From Gammaproteobacteria bacterium (GTDB lineage Bacteria > Pseudomonadota > Gammaproteobacteria > Burkholderiales > Thiobacillaceae): DNA of 64,000 bases. The stretch spans positions 186,001-250,000 of the forward strand of contig JAHJNN010000017.1 of the NCBI GenBank assembly GCA_018820765.1, given 5' to 3'. Position 1 is the first letter of the stretch. Each line of letters opens with the position of its first letter. Of this stretch, positions 48,192-58,587 are shown in pieces. The notes beneath the pieces were generated by a model. That model was not told the DNA's origin. It searched no databases and saw only the letters and a list, made by a program, of their open reading frames with translations. The translations under genes were made by a program, and so were the position numbers.

Positions 48192-48461
48192 ATGATCGAA
48201 CTGGAACCCGGCAACACGCTGGAAATCAACCTGAAGGAAGATAGCCAGGGTCGCGACCGCGTAATGCTCGCCTTGCAGGCGCAAGGCTGCGTACTCGACC
48301 TCACCCCGCATCAGGCACGGGTGCTGGCGACCGAACTGATCATGGCGGTGAACCGCGCCGAGGTGCGCAGCAACCTCAGGCACAGCCAGAACAACATGGT
48401 CCGCGGCGGCCCGTCAACCGAGCAAAAACGGGGGCTGTTCCATCAGGCTTTTGCCAAATAG
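48192..48461 (+). CDS. Small protein of unknown function
   Basis: An 89-residue protein without signal or membrane segments. It has a beta-like first half (IELEPGNTLEINLKED...RVMLALQAQGCVLDL) and a helical second half (PHQARVLATELIMAVNRAEVRSNL). I do not recognise it. AAGGAG at 48178-48183 supports the ATG at 48192. A second ATG at 48144 with GGGAGA before it would add 16 residues, but its codons (GTA, CTT) are less typical of this genome. Confidence 0.65.
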   Translation: MIELEPGNTLEINLKEDSQGRDRVMLALQAQGCVLDLTPHQARVLATELIMAVNRAEVRSNLRHSQNNMVRGGPSTEQKRGLFHQAFAK

Positions 48462-48549
48462 GTTTCTGGCCAGTCGGCTTCGACTGGACCGGGGTAGGGG
48501 GCAGCCAGGCTGAACTACCCTATAAGACGCCTCTGATTGTCGGAGGCCC

Positions 48550-48610
48550 GCCATCCGTGATAGGGTGGCACTCAGGCGCGAAGGACTCGTCCTCTCGCGC
48601 CTTTTTATTT
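48550..48610 (+). terminator. Tandem hairpins ending in a terminator inside the thioredoxin leader
   Basis: The first hairpin pairs GCCATCC (48550-48556) with GGGTGGC (48563-48569). The second pairs AGGCGCGA then AGGAC (48574-48586) with GTCCT, one bulged C, and TCGCGCCT (48589-48602), followed by TTTTTATTT. It is a strong intrinsic terminator lying only 24 bases before the thioredoxin ATG. That leaves no room for a promoter in between, so it is either an attenuator or the end of a small RNA with read-through. Confidence 0.7.
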
Positions 48611-48633
48611 CACTCAATTGGCAGGAAACCCGC

Positions 48634-49011
48634 ATGGCCGTCATCGAACTCACCCAGGAAAACTTCGAATCCACCATCAACGGCAACGACGTCGTCGTCG
48701 TCGACTTCTGGGCGCCCTGGTGCGGTCCCTGCCGCGGATTTGCGCCGATTTTCGAAGCCGCGTCCGACAAGCACGCCAACATCGTCTTCGCCAAGGTCAA
48801 TACCGAAGTCGAACAGGACTTGGCCGGCTACTTCCAGATCCGTTCGATTCCCACGCTGATGGTGTTCCGCGAGCAGGTCATCCTGTACTCCGAAGCCGGC
48901 TCGCTGCCCGCCAGCGCGCTGGACTCGCTGATCGAACAGGTGATGGGGCTGGACATGGCGCAGGTCCACAAGGACATCGCCGACCAGCAGGCCCAGCAAG
49001 GCCCGGCCTGA
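48634..49011 (+). CDS. Thioredoxin-family protein
   Basis: A 125-residue protein with a thioredoxin fold and the redox motif WCGPC (Cys30 and Cys33). The cis-proline region is IRSIPTLMVF. After the normal fold it carries a short helical extension (MDMAQVHKDIADQQAQQG region). Cytoplasmic, reducing protein disulfides. AGGAAA precedes the ATG at 48634; the open frame upstream runs through the leader hairpins and is not coding. Confidence 0.92.
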   Translation: MAVIELTQENFESTINGNDVVVVDFWAPWCGPCRGFAPIFEAASDKHANIVFAKVNTEVEQDLAGYFQIRSIPTLMVFREQVILYSEAGSLPASALDSLIEQVMGLDMAQVHKDIADQQAQQGPA

Positions 49012-49662
49012 TCAGCTTCTGGCGCCCGCCAGCAGCTGCCGCAGCAGCGGCAGCGTGATCGGACGCCGCGTTTCCAGGCTGAAGCGGTCGAGCGCTTCCA
49101 GCACCCGCAGCAGGCTCTGCATGTCGCGCGCGGTGTGGTTCAACAGATAGTCCGCCACCTGGGGCTCCAGCCGGAATCCCAGGGTCTCGGCGTGCTGGCT
49201 CAATGCGGCGCGCTTTTCGGCGTCGTCCAGCCCCTGCAGCTGGAACACCAGCCCCCAGCCCAGCCGCGTCTGCAATTCCGGCATCAGCGGCAGTTCGGCT
49301 GGCGCTGTATTGCCCGCCGCCAGCCACAGCCCGCCCCCCTCGCGCACCCGGTTGAACGCAGCAAAGCCGGCATGCTGCTGCGCCTCGCTCCAGGTTTCCA
49401 CCTGATCCGCGATCACCGCCTGTGCCGTCTGCTGCCCGGTCAGGTCAACCGTCATCCCGCGCGCCTGACAGGCATGCGCCCAAGCGGCCAGCAGATAACT
49501 CTTGCCGCTGCCCGGTGTGCCCCACACATAGACCATGCGCTCCGTTGCGCTGCCGTCGAGCATGGCCTTGAGCTGCGCCATCAGTTCGACATTGCGCCCC
49601 GCCACAAAGCGGGCGAGTTCGGGCTGGGCGGGGGGGCGGATGTCGAGAAGCAGCTGCTGCAT
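49012..49662 (-). CDS. hda: DnaA-related regulatory protein Hda
   Basis: A 216-residue protein. The N-terminal clamp-binding-like motif QLLLDI is followed by a AAA+ core with Walker A GTPGSGKS (48-55) and a helical lid ending in a DnaA-like region. The length and short N-terminus distinguish it from DnaA. With the sliding clamp, Hda stimulates ATP hydrolysis by DnaA and so limits re-initiation. The start ATG at 49662 is fixed by the conserved MQQLLLDI opening. It is convergent with the thioredoxin gene and divergent from nadA. Confidence 0.88.
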   Translation of the reverse strand: MQQLLLDIRPPAQPELARFVAGRNVELMAQLKAMLDGSATERMVYVWGTPGSGKSYLLAAWAHACQARGMTVDLTGQQTAQAVIADQVETWSEAQQHAGFAAFNRVREGGGLWLAAGNTAPAELPLMPELQTRLGWGLVFQLQGLDDAEKRAALSQHAETLGFRLEPQVADYLLNHTARDMQSLLRVLEALDRFSLETRRPITLPLLRQLLAGARS

Positions 49663-49788
49663 GGGGCGCAAGGATAAGGCAAAACGCCAGGCTTCGCTCC
49701 AGAGAACCCCGGGCGCCGCCACGTGAAAACGCCCGTCATGCAGCGCTATACTTCGACACCTTGTATGTTTGAACCTCGAGCCGCCCCG

Positions 49789-50868
49789 ATGAGCCTTGCC
49801 TTTCCCATTCCGCTCAGACCCGTGATCCAGCCGCCGCCGATGGTGGAGGAAGTGCTCACCGACGACGAGCGCACGGCGCTGAAGGCGCGCATCAAGGCGC
49901 TGATGAAGCAGCAGGATGCGGTGCTGGTCGCGCACTACTACACCTCGGCCGATCTGCAGGACCTGGCCGAGGAAACCGGCGGCTGCGTGTCGGATTCGCT
50001 GGAAATGGCGCGCTTCGGCCACGCCCACCCGGCGAAGACGCTGATCGTCGCCGGGGTCAAGTTCATGGGCGAGACGGCCAAGATCCTCAATCCGGAAAAG
50101 CGCGTCGTCATGCCCGACCTCAACGCCGACTGCTCGCTCGACCTGGCGTGCCCGGCGGATGAATTCGCGGCCTTCTGCGACGCCCATCCGGACCGCATCT
50201 CGGTCGTCTACGCCAACACCAGCGCCGCAGTAAAGGCGCGCGCCGACTGGGTGGTCACGTCCGGCATCGCCGCCAAGATCGTCAAGTACCTGCACCAGCA
50301 AGGCCACAAGCTTCTGTGGGCGCCGGACCGCCATCTGGGCGTCTACGTGCAGCGCGTCACGGGCGCCGACATGCTGCTGTGGCAGGGTTCATGCGTGGTG
50401 CACGAGGCATTCAAGGCCGAAGCATTGAAGACGATGCGTGCCGAACACCCGAACGCAGCGGTGCTGGTGCACCCGGAGTCGCCCGAATCGGTGATCGCAC
50501 TGGCCGACGTAGTCGGCTCGACCACCCAGCTGATCGAGGCGGTGCGCACCCTGCCCCATCCCGAGTTCATCGTCGCCACCGACAACGGCATCTTCCACAA
50601 GATGCACGCCGCCGCGCCCGGCAAGATCCTGCTCGAAGCGCCCACCGCGGGCGAGGGCGCGACCTGCCTGTCGTGCGCGCACTGCCCGTGGATGGCAATG
50701 AACGGCCTCAGAAATCTCGCCGCCGTGCTGGAGTCAGTCAATGAAGGGCGGGGCGGCAACGAAATCCATATCGAGGAGCCCATCCGCGCCAAGGCGGCGG
50801 TGTCGATCCAGCGCATGCTCGATTTCGCCGCCGCCGAAAAGGCCGGCCACATTCAACTCGGGGATTAG
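49789..50868 (+). CDS. nadA: Quinolinate synthase NadA
   Basis: A 359-residue iron-sulfur enzyme that makes quinolinate from iminoaspartate and dihydroxyacetone phosphate in NAD synthesis. The cluster-binding cysteines lie in [20 protein letters not shown] and the [10 protein letters not shown] region. [17 protein letters not shown] and LVHPESP are family motifs. The ATG at 49789 gives the usual length. A mobile-element-like inverted repeat begins directly after the stop codon. Confidence 0.96.
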   Translation: MSLAFPIPLRPVIQPPPMVEEVLTDDERTALKARIKALMKQQDAVLVAHYYTSADLQDLAEETGGCVSDSLEMARFGHAHPAKTLIVAGVKFMGETAKILNPEKRVVMPDLNADCSLDLACPADEFAAFCDAHPDRISVVYANTSAAVKARADWVVTSGIAAKIVKYLHQQGHKLLWAPDRHLGVYVQRVTGADMLLWQGSCVVHEAFKAEALKTMRAEHPNAAVLVHPESPESVIALADVVGSTTQLIEAVRTLPHPEFIVATDNGIFHKMHAAAPGKILLEAPTAGEGATCLSCAHCPWMAMNGLRNLAAVLESVNEGRGGNEIHIEEPIRAKAAVSIQRMLDFAAAEKAGHIQLGD

Positions 50869-51135
50869 AGGGCGTGCTCCCGCTCATTTCACTGCTGCGC
50901 CGCGTGTGGTTTGGGAGGCAGCCCGCGAAGCAGGATGCGCCGCTGTGCGAGCACAGCAAGCAGCTTGCGACAAAGGGATGCGCCCAAACCACCCCCGGCC
51001 CCATGGGTTGCCGCAGGAAAGCGCGTCTGCGGCGTTGCGGCGCTTGGCAATGGATGGCCATTGCCTGCGCGCCGCGCCTTGCATCCATCGCTTTCCTGCA
51101 GCAACGCAGCAGCGAAATGAGCGGGAGCACGCCCT
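50869..51135. mobile_element. MITE-like palindromic element between nadA and the DUF808 gene
   Basis: The 267-base element has 31-base terminal inverted repeats (50869-50899 and 51105-51135) with one mismatch; they begin AGGGCGTGCTCCCGC. Inside are further inverted repeats: GTGGTTTGGG with CCCAAACCAC, and GGCAATGG-ATGG-CCATTGCC within a larger GCGGCGC/GCGCCGC stem. There is no transposase frame. The left end touches the nadA stop codon and the right end stops one base before the next ATG. GGGAG in the right arm sits where that gene's ribosome binding site must be. Confidence 0.75.
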
Positions 51136-51136
51136 G

Positions 51137-52060
<924 letters not shown>

Positions 52061-52069
52061 TCCGACGCC

Positions 52070-52921
52070 TTATTTCTGGAAAGGCTGGATCAGCTTGCGC
52101 ACCATGTCGTAAGCCGGATCATCGACCACGACGAAGCCATCGTAGGATTTGTCGAAGGCTTCCAGCGTGGCGGCCCGCTCGGGCGTACTTTTGTTCAGTG
52201 CCAGCAGCGCATCGCGCAGCTGGTTGCGCACCGCTTCCGGCATGCCGGGATGCACGGCGAAGATGTAGGAAGGCAGCGGCGCGGTGCTGCCGACCACTGC
52301 GAGGCCCTTGCCCTTGAATTCGTCGGCAATGGAATCCTTGAGGATGCCGCCGTCGAAGTCGCCCGCCAGCACGGCCTTGGCAATATTGTCGTAATGCTTG
52401 AGGTAGGCGAAGGTGGTGAAGTCGCTGGACTTCAGCCCCATCGACTCGACCGCCGCCCTTTGCAGCAAGGCCTTTTCATCGCCAAAGGCAAAACGCTTGC
52501 CCTTGAGCCCGTCCGGCGAACTGATGCCTGAACCGGCCTTCACGCCGATCACCAGCGAGAAATGCGGACGTCCGCCGATGGTGGGGGCCACCAGCGGGAT
52601 CACGCCGTATTTCTTGCGCGCCTCGATGTAGGCCACCGGCGTGAGGTAAGCAATCTGCGTCTGGCCGGTGCCCAGGTCCTCCACGGCCGAGCCCAGGTTC
52701 GGCGAAGGCCGGAAGCGGACATTGAGATGGGTGTTGAGCGCCAGGTGGTTGGTCAGCGCGCCCATGCGCTTGATCATCTCGACCGGGATATCCATGGCCA
52801 CCGAACCCATGGTCACCTCGGCCGCCGCGGTTTTAGGGACCGGCGCCGCCCAGGCGGGCCCAAACGATGCGCCTGCAAGAAAGACTGCCAGCACGGTCCG
52901 AACTGCCTGCCTTGTCTTCAT
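52070..52921 (-). CDS. PhnD-like phosphate/phosphonate-type periplasmic binding protein
   Basis: A 283-residue protein with a signal peptide (AVLAVFLAGASFGPAWA) and a two-lobed binding-protein fold of the PhnD family: MGSVAMDIPVEMIKRM at the start, GTGQTQIAYLTPVAYIEARKK in lobe 1 and DGLKGKRFAFGDEKALLQR at the hinge. No ABC permease or ATPase gene is nearby. Its ATG overlaps the stop codon of a membrane diguanylate cyclase instead, so it may act as a ligand sensor for that enzyme rather than in uptake (inference). Confidence 0.88.
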   Translation of the reverse strand: MKTRQAVRTVLAVFLAGASFGPAWAAPVPKTAAAEVTMGSVAMDIPVEMIKRMGALTNHLALNTHLNVRFRPSPNLGSAVEDLGTGQTQIAYLTPVAYIEARKKYGVIPLVAPTIGGRPHFSLVIGVKAGSGISSPDGLKGKRFAFGDEKALLQRAAVESMGLKSSDFTTFAYLKHYDNIAKAVLAGDFDGGILKDSIADEFKGKGLAVVGSTAPLPSYIFAVHPGMPEAVRNQLRDALLALNKSTPERAATLEAFDKSYDGFVVVDDPAYDMVRKLIQPFQK

Positions 52922-54204
52922 GATGCCTGCCTCTCCTTGGAATGGATTGCTTCTGAAAACACGCTGTAACGGCCACGCCCGTCCTTCTTGGACTGATAAA
53001 GCGCATGGTCTGCAGCATAGTAGAGCGCCTGGGGGGCTTTCATGGACGCATCGAACTGTGCGATGCCGACACTGAGGCCGACATTCAGCTTGAAGCCGTC
53101 GTATTCGAATGCATAGTCGCTCACGCCGTCCAGGAGGTTCTCGACAAAAATCTGGGCCTGCTCTGCATTCGTGTGATACAGAATGATGCCGAATTCATCC
53201 CCGCCCAGGCGCGCCGGCAGATCGGATTTGCGGACATAGAGGCGCAGCAGGGTGCCGATATCGCGCAGCACCTGATCCCCGGCTCCGTGTCCATGGCCGT
53301 CGTTGATCAGCTTGAAGTGGTCGACATCGAACAGCACCAGCGTGATCTCTTCCGCGAATCGCTGGGATTGATGGAACATGCGCGCCAGCGTTTCGTCGAA
53401 TTTCCGGCGGTTGGGCAGTTCGGTCAGCCAGTCGGTCGTGGCCATGGTGCCAAGCATGTCGAGCGCACGCTCGAGTTCCAGCGTGCGCTTTTCCAGCTGA
53501 ACGTTTTTGACCTGAAGCTCCTGGTTGGCAAAGTCGATCTTGCTGTGCAGCTGGTGGTGATAGCTGGAGAGCGATTTGTTCAGGGTGTTGAACACCGACA
53601 CCAGCCGCCCGATCTCGTCCCGGCTTTTCACCTCCAGATCGCGGGCAACGAACGAATCGCCCTTGTTCACCGCCTCCTCCATGACCATGGTCAGCTTGAG
53701 GATCGGCGAAACGATGCCGCTCGCGGTAAATAAATAGACAATCAGGCCGAGAATCGAACCAAAGATGATCTGCTCGACGAAAACGCGCCAATACAGCTCA
53801 CCGAGCGCGTTTTCCAGCGCGTTGGTGGACACGTCGACGTTCACACTGCCGATGGGCTGGCCGTCGAACACGACGGGCGATTCGAAACGCTTGTAGGATC
53901 CGGTCTCATTCCCGGCGGCCTGACTCATCACCCGCCCGCTCCGGTTCTGGACGACGACGCGAATCACGTTGGCCTGCCGCGCGACATTGGCGGCGAGGAT
54001 TTCCAGATTGCCGTAATCGTACCCGGCGACCAGGGAGGCTGCGCCGGAAGCGGTGGCATTGGCCACGCTCTGGCCGGCCTTGTCGATCAGATCGCTGAGC
54101 GGACCGCGCTCGTTCTGGACTCGCACCACGCCAATGGCCGCCGAAGTGACCAGGACCCCTGCCATGACGTAACCGATGAGCTTGGTGCTCAAGCCAACCC
54201 GCAA
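52918..54204 (-). CDS. Membrane diguanylate cyclase with periplasmic sensor and HAMP domain
   Basis: A 428-residue protein. An N-terminal membrane helix (LIGYVMAGVLVTSAAIGVV), a small periplasmic domain (about 30-150), a second helix (IIFGSILGLIVYLFTAS), a HAMP linker (about 165-220), a coiled coil (ELQVKNVQLEKRTLELERAL) and a GGDEF domain (about 255-420) with intact GGDEF at 334-338. It should make cyclic di-GMP in response to a periplasmic signal. The downstream PhnD-like binding protein, translationally coupled, is the likely input partner. Confidence 0.93.
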   Translation of the reverse strand: MRVGLSTKLIGYVMAGVLVTSAAIGVVRVQNERGPLSDLIDKAGQSVANATASGAASLVAGYDYGNLEILAANVARQANVIRVVVQNRSGRVMSQAAGNETGSYKRFESPVVFDGQPIGSVNVDVSTNALENALGELYWRVFVEQIIFGSILGLIVYLFTASGIVSPILKLTMVMEEAVNKGDSFVARDLEVKSRDEIGRLVSVFNTLNKSLSSYHHQLHSKIDFANQELQVKNVQLEKRTLELERALDMLGTMATTDWLTELPNRRKFDETLARMFHQSQRFAEEITLVLFDVDHFKLINDGHGHGAGDQVLRDIGTLLRLYVRKSDLPARLGGDEFGIILYHTNAEQAQIFVENLLDGVSDYAFEYDGFKLNVGLSVGIAQFDASMKAPQALYYAADHALYQSKKDGRGRYSVFSEAIHSKERQAS

Positions 54205-54388
54205 GCCGATCTCCCCGAAATGAGTCGTGAGGGATATTTTCCCCTTTATCGTGTAACGGCCGGTCCGGCGAAAACTATAGGGCCCTTAAACCAAAGTACC
54301 AGTCGGGTCGCTCGCCACCGCCACGTCCGCACTGCTCGCCCGAAGCGCGGCGATCCCGTAAAATGCAGTTTTTGCAGCGCCATCCGCC

Positions 54389-57300
54389 ATGACCGCCCGT
54401 CTCCGGGAAATCCCCTACAACTACACCTCGTTTTCCGACCGCGAAATCGTCATCCGCCTGCTGGGCCTGGATGCCTGGAACGCGCTCAACACCCTGCGCG
54501 GCGAGCGCCGGACGGGGCGCTCGGCGCGCATGCTGTTCGAGGTGCTGGGCGACATCTGGGTGGTGCGGCGCAATCCCTACCTGGAGGACGACCTGCTTGC
54601 CAACCCCAAGCGGCGGCAGATGCTGGTCGAAGCCCTGCGGCATCGCCTGCACGAGATCGAGGTGCGGCGCCAGGGCAACGAACGGGTGGGCCAGTTGCTG
54701 GCGGCGGCGGAGCGCGCGGTGCGCGAGTTCGAGGCCTGGTTCGCCGACACCGCCAGCCTGCGCACGCGCATCCTGCGGCGACTGGCTGGGGTGACCCGCA
54801 AGGACAATATCGGGTTCGACGGCCTGGCGCGCGTCTCGCACGTCACCGACGCCACCGACTGGCGGGTGGAATACCCCTTCGTGGTGCTGACGCCGGATAC
54901 CGAAGCCGAAATGGCCGCGCTGGTGGCCGGGCTGATCGAACTGGGGCTGACCATCATCCCGCGCGGCGGCGGCACCGGCTACACCGGCGGCGCGGTGCCG
55001 CTCACCGACCAGGCCGCGGTCATCAACACCGAGAAGCTGGAGGCCATGAGCGCGGTCGAAATGCGGCATCTGCCCGGCTGCGAATTCGAGGTGCCGACGA
55101 TCCACTGCGGCGCCGGTGTCGTCACCAAGCGGGTAATGGATGCAGCCGACGCAGCCGGCCTGGTGTTCGCGGTCGACCCCACCTCGGCCGACGCCTCGAC
55201 CATCGGCGGCAACGTGTCGATGAATGCGGGCGGCAAGAAAGCGGTGCTGTGGGGCACCGCGCTCGACAACCTGGTTTCCTGGAAGATGGTCACGCCGGAC
55301 GCCGACTGGATCGAAGTCACGCGGCTCAACCACAACCGCGGCAAGATCCACGACGCCCCCGCGGCCACCTTCGAAATCCGCCGTTTCACGGCCGATGGCA
55401 AAACGGCCAAGGGTTCGCCGGAAATCCTCACCATCCCCGGCAGCCGCTTCCGCAAGACCGGGCTGGGCAAGGACGTCACCGACAAGTTCCTCGCCGGCCT
55501 GCCCGGTATCCAGAAGGAAGGCTGCGACGGCCTCATCACCTCGGCGCGCTTCATCCTGCACCGGCTGCCGGCGCACGCCCGCACGGTGTGCCTGGAGTTT
55601 TTCGGCAGCGCGCGCGACGCCACGCCGGCGATCGTCGAAATCAAGGACTACTGCGACGCCCACCCCGACATCCTGCTGGCCGGCCTGGAACACCTCGACG
55701 CGCGCTACGTCAAGGCGGTCGGCTACGCGACCAAGGCGCCGCGCGCCACCCGGCCGAACATGGTGCTCTTGATCGACGTGGTGTCGGACAACGAAGTCGC
55801 GGTGGGCGAGGCGGCATCGAAAATCGTCCAGCTCGCCAACGCGCGCGAGGGCGAAGGCTTCATCGCGGTGTCGGCCGACACGCGCAAGAAGTTCTGGCTC
55901 GACCGCGCCCGCACTGCGGCGATCGCGGCCCACACCAACGCCTTCAAGATCAATGAGGATGTGGTCATCCCGCTGCCGCGCCTGGGCGATTACACCGACG
56001 GTATCGAGCGCATCAACATCGAGCTGTCGACCACCAACAAGCTGAAGCTGCTCGATGCGCTGGGCGAATTCTTTGCCGGCAAGCTGCCGCTGCTGGAAGA
56101 CGAGGACACCATCGCCGACCCCGCGCATGTGGAGGAAAAACGCCAGCATGCGCAGGCCCTGATCGAATCGGTGAAAGCCCGCTGGCAGGGCTACCTGGGC
56201 GACCTCGATGCGCCGCACGCAAGCGGGACGGTCTTCACCGCGCTGCGCGACAAGCACATCCGCGTGTCGTGGAAGCGCGAGGTGCGGCGCGAACTGCACC
56301 AGCTTTTCATCGGCCGCGAATACCTCCCCGTTCTCGAAGCCTGCGACCGCATCCACAAGGACATCCTGAAAAGCCGCGTGTTCGTGGCGCTGCACATGCA
56401 CGCCGGCGACGGCAACGTGCACACCAACATCCCGGTCAATTCCGACGACTACGCCATGCTGCAGGCCGCCAATGCCGCGGTTGCGCGCATCATGAAACTC
56501 GCCACCGATCTCGGCGGGGTGATTTCGGGCGAACATGGCATCGGGTTGACCAAGCTGGAATTCCTCGATGACGCCACCATCGCGACTTTCGCCGACTACA
56601 AGCAGAAGGTCGACCCCGGCGGCCGCTTCAACAAGGGCAAGCTCATGCCAGGCGCCGACCTGCGCAATGCCTACACGCCGTCGTTCAGCCTGCTGGAAGC
56701 CGAGTCGATCATTCTCGAAGCCTCGGAGACCGAGGCCATCGCCGACTCGATCAAGGATTGCCTGCGCTGCGGCAAGTGCAAACCGGTGTGCAACACGCAC
56801 ATTCCGCGCGCCAACCTGCTGTACTCGCCGCGCAACAAGATTCTCGCCACCTCGCTTCTGATCGAAGCCTTCCTGTACGAGGAACAGACCCGGCGCGGTG
56901 TGTCGCTGAAGCACTTCGACGAGTTCGGCGACGTCGCCGACCACTGCACCGTGTGCCACAAGTGCAAGAATCCCTGCCCGGTCGACATCGACTTCGGCGA
57001 CGTCTCGATCGCCATGCGCAACCTCTTGCGCAAGCAGGGCAAGAAGAAGTTCAACCCCGGCACCTGGGCGTCGATGGCGTTTCTGAACGCGACCGATCCC
57101 GCCACCATCAAGGCACTCAGAAAGCCTCTGATCGAATGGGGCTACGCCAGCCAGCGGCTGGGGCACCAGCTGTTCAAGCGCATGGGCCTGATCCAGGCAC
57201 AGACGAAAAATCCGCCCGCCACCCTGGGCAAGCCCAAGCTGGTCGCGCAGGTCATCCATCTGGTGAACAAGCCGATGCCGGGCGGGCTGCCGAAGAAAAC

Positions 57301-58159
57301 CTCGCGCGCGTTGCTGGGGCTGGAAGACGCCTCCATCGTGCCGATCCTGCGCAACCCGGCCAAGCTCAGCGAGGACAGCGACGCGGTGTTCTACTTTCCC
57401 GGCTGCGGCTCGGAGCGGCTGTTCTCGCAAGTCGGGCTCGCCACCCAGGCGATGCTGTTCGAACTCGGCGTGCAGACCGTGCTACCGCCCGGCTACCTGT
57501 GCTGCGGTTATCCGCAGACCTCGGGCGGCCAGGCCGACAAGGGCGAGGCGATCACGGCTGCGAACCGCGTGCTGTTTCACCGCGTCGCCAACACGCTCAA
57601 CTACCTCGACATCAAGACCGTGATCGTGTCGTGCGGCACCTGCATGGACCAGCTGCTGAAATACGAATTCGGCAAAATCTTCCCCGGCTGCCGCCTGCTC
57701 GACATCCACGAATACCTGATGGAGAAGGGCGTCAAGCTGGAAGGCGTGAGCGGCGAAAAGTATCTCTACCACGACCCCTGCCACACGCCGATGAAGACCC
57801 ACGCGCCGATGAAGGTCGCCAACACGCTGCTGGGCGGCGGCGTCCAATTGACGGACCGTTGCTGCGGCGAATCCGGCACGCTCGCCGTCACCCGCCCGGA
57901 CATCTCGACGCAGATCCGCTTCCGCAAGGAAGAGGAAATCCGCGCCGGCGTGGCCGCGCTGGGTGATGGCACGCAACCGGTCAAACTCCTCACCAGCTGC
58001 CCGTCGTGCCTGCAAGGCCTGGCGCGCTACAGCGACGACACCGGCACCGAGCCGGACTACATCGTGATCGAGCTGGCGAAGAAGCTGCTGGGCGAGAACT
58101 GGATGGCGAGCTATCTCGCGCGCGTCGGCAACGGCGGCATCGAGCGGGTGCTGCTTTGA
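54389..58159 (+). CDS. FAD-linked oxidoreductase fused to Fe-S and CCG domains (DUF3683 type)
   Basis: A 1256-residue protein joining GlcD-like and GlcF-like parts in one chain. An N-terminal DUF3683 region (1-140) precedes an FAD-binding PCMH domain (about 150-400; [17 protein letters not shown]) and an FAD-oxidase C-terminal domain with [15 protein letters not shown]. Two 4Fe-4S motifs follow ([11 protein letters not shown] and [11 protein letters not shown]), then two CCG domains ([10 protein letters not shown] and [10 protein letters not shown]). It probably oxidises a 2-hydroxyacid such as D-lactate or glycolate and passes electrons to quinone. The exact substrate is not readable. Its stop codon overlaps the TTG start of the HIT gene. 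Confidence 0.9.
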   Translation: MTARLREIPYNYTSFSDREIVIRLLGLDAWNALNTLRGERRTGRSARMLFEVLGDIWVVRRNPYLEDDLLANPKRRQMLVEALRHRLHEIEVRRQGNERVGQLLAAAERAVREFEAWFADTASLRTRILRRLAGVTRKDNIGFDGLARVSHVTDATDWRVEYPFVVLTPDTEAEMAALVAGLIELGLTIIPRGGGTGYTGGAVPLTDQAAVINTEKLEAMSAVEMRHLPGCEFEVPTIHCGAGVVTKRVMDAADAAGLVFAVDPTSADASTIGGNVSMNAGGKKAVLWGTALDNLVSWKMVTPDADWIEVTRLNHNRGKIHDAPAATFEIRRFTADGKTAKGSPEILTIPGSRFRKTGLGKDVTDKFLAGLPGIQKEGCDGLITSARFILHRLPAHARTVCLEFFGSARDATPAIVEIKDYCDAHPDILLAGLEHLDARYVKAVGYATKAPRATRPNMVLLIDVVSDNEVAVGEAASKIVQLANAREGEGFIAVSADTRKKFWLDRARTAAIAAHTNAFKINEDVVIPLPRLGDYTDGIERINIELSTTNKLKLLDALGEFFAGKLPLLEDEDTIADPAHVEEKRQHAQALIESVKARWQGYLGDLDAPHASGTVFTALRDKHIRVSWKREVRRELHQLFIGREYLPVLEACDRIHKDILKSRVFVALHMHAGDGNVHTNIPVNSDDYAMLQAANAAVARIMKLATDLGGVISGEHGIGLTKLEFLDDATIATFADYKQKVDPGGRFNKGKLMPGADLRNAYTPSFSLLEAESIILEASETEAIADSIKDCLRCGKCKPVCNTHIPRANLLYSPRNKILATSLLIEAFLYEEQTRRGVSLKHFDEFGDVADHCTVCHKCKNPCPVDIDFGDVSIAMRNLLRKQGKKKFNPGTWASMAFLNATDPATIKALRKPLIEWGYASQRLGHQLFKRMGLIQAQTKNPPATLGKPKLVAQVIHLVNKPMPGGLPKKTSRALLGLEDASIVPILRNPAKLSEDSDAVFYFPGCGSERLFSQVGLATQAMLFELGVQTVLPPGYLCCGYPQTSGGQADKGEAITAANRVLFHRVANTLNYLDIKTVIVSCGTCMDQLLKYEFGKIFPGCRLLDIHEYLMEKGVKLEGVSGEKYLYHDPCHTPMKTHAPMKVANTLLGGGVQLTDRCCGESGTLAVTRPDISTQIRFRKEEEIRAGVAALGDGTQPVKLLTSCPSCLQGLARYSDDTGTEPDYIVIELAKKLLGENWMASYLARVGNGGIERVLL

Positions 58160-58587
58160 GCTGTCCGCTGTGCGATGCGCCCGGCGGCACCCTGCTGTGG
58201 CAGGACGATTTCTGCCGCGTGGTGCGCGCCGACGAGCCGGATTACCCCGGCTTTCTGCGCGTCATCCTGCATGCGCACGTCAAGGAAATGAGCGATCTGC
58301 CGCCCGCTGAGCGGGAGGCGCTGATGCGCGTGGTATTCGCCGCCGAAGCAGCGCTGCGCGACGTCATGGCACCCGACAAGGTCAACCTCGCCTCGCTCGG
58401 CAATGTGGTGCCGCATCTGCACTGGCATGTGATTCCACGCTTTGCCGACGACCCGCATTTTCCCAACCCGGTGTGGGGCGCCAGACAGCGCAACGCGCCG
58501 CATGCGGCGCCCGGGAATCTGGATGCCCGACTCGCCGCTGAGTTCAGCCGGCAGCTTGCCCCTGGGCCGGGAACGGAATCACGGTAG
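58156..58587 (+). CDS. HIT-family protein
   Basis: A 143-residue protein that starts with TTG overlapping the preceding stop codon. The histidine triad is HLHWHVIPR, and an N-terminal CPLC pair precedes it. HIT proteins hydrolyse nucleotide phosphoramidates or transfer nucleotides. The specific substrate is unknown. The coupled start suggests co-translation with the large oxidoreductase. The 3' end overlaps the convergent phoR gene by 44 bases. Confidence 0.9.
   Translation: MSCPLCDAPGGTLLWQDDFCRVVRADEPDYPGFLRVILHAHVKEMSDLPPAEREALMRVVFAAEAALRDVMAPDKVNLASLGNVVPHLHWHVIPRFADDPHFPNPVWGARQRNAPHAAPGNLDARLAAEFSRQLAPGPGTESR

Noticed and set aside
54275..57430. 1051-codon minus-strand open frame
   Set aside because: It lies fully opposite the FAD/Fe-S oxidoreductase, which has all expected motifs. 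The antisense product has none.
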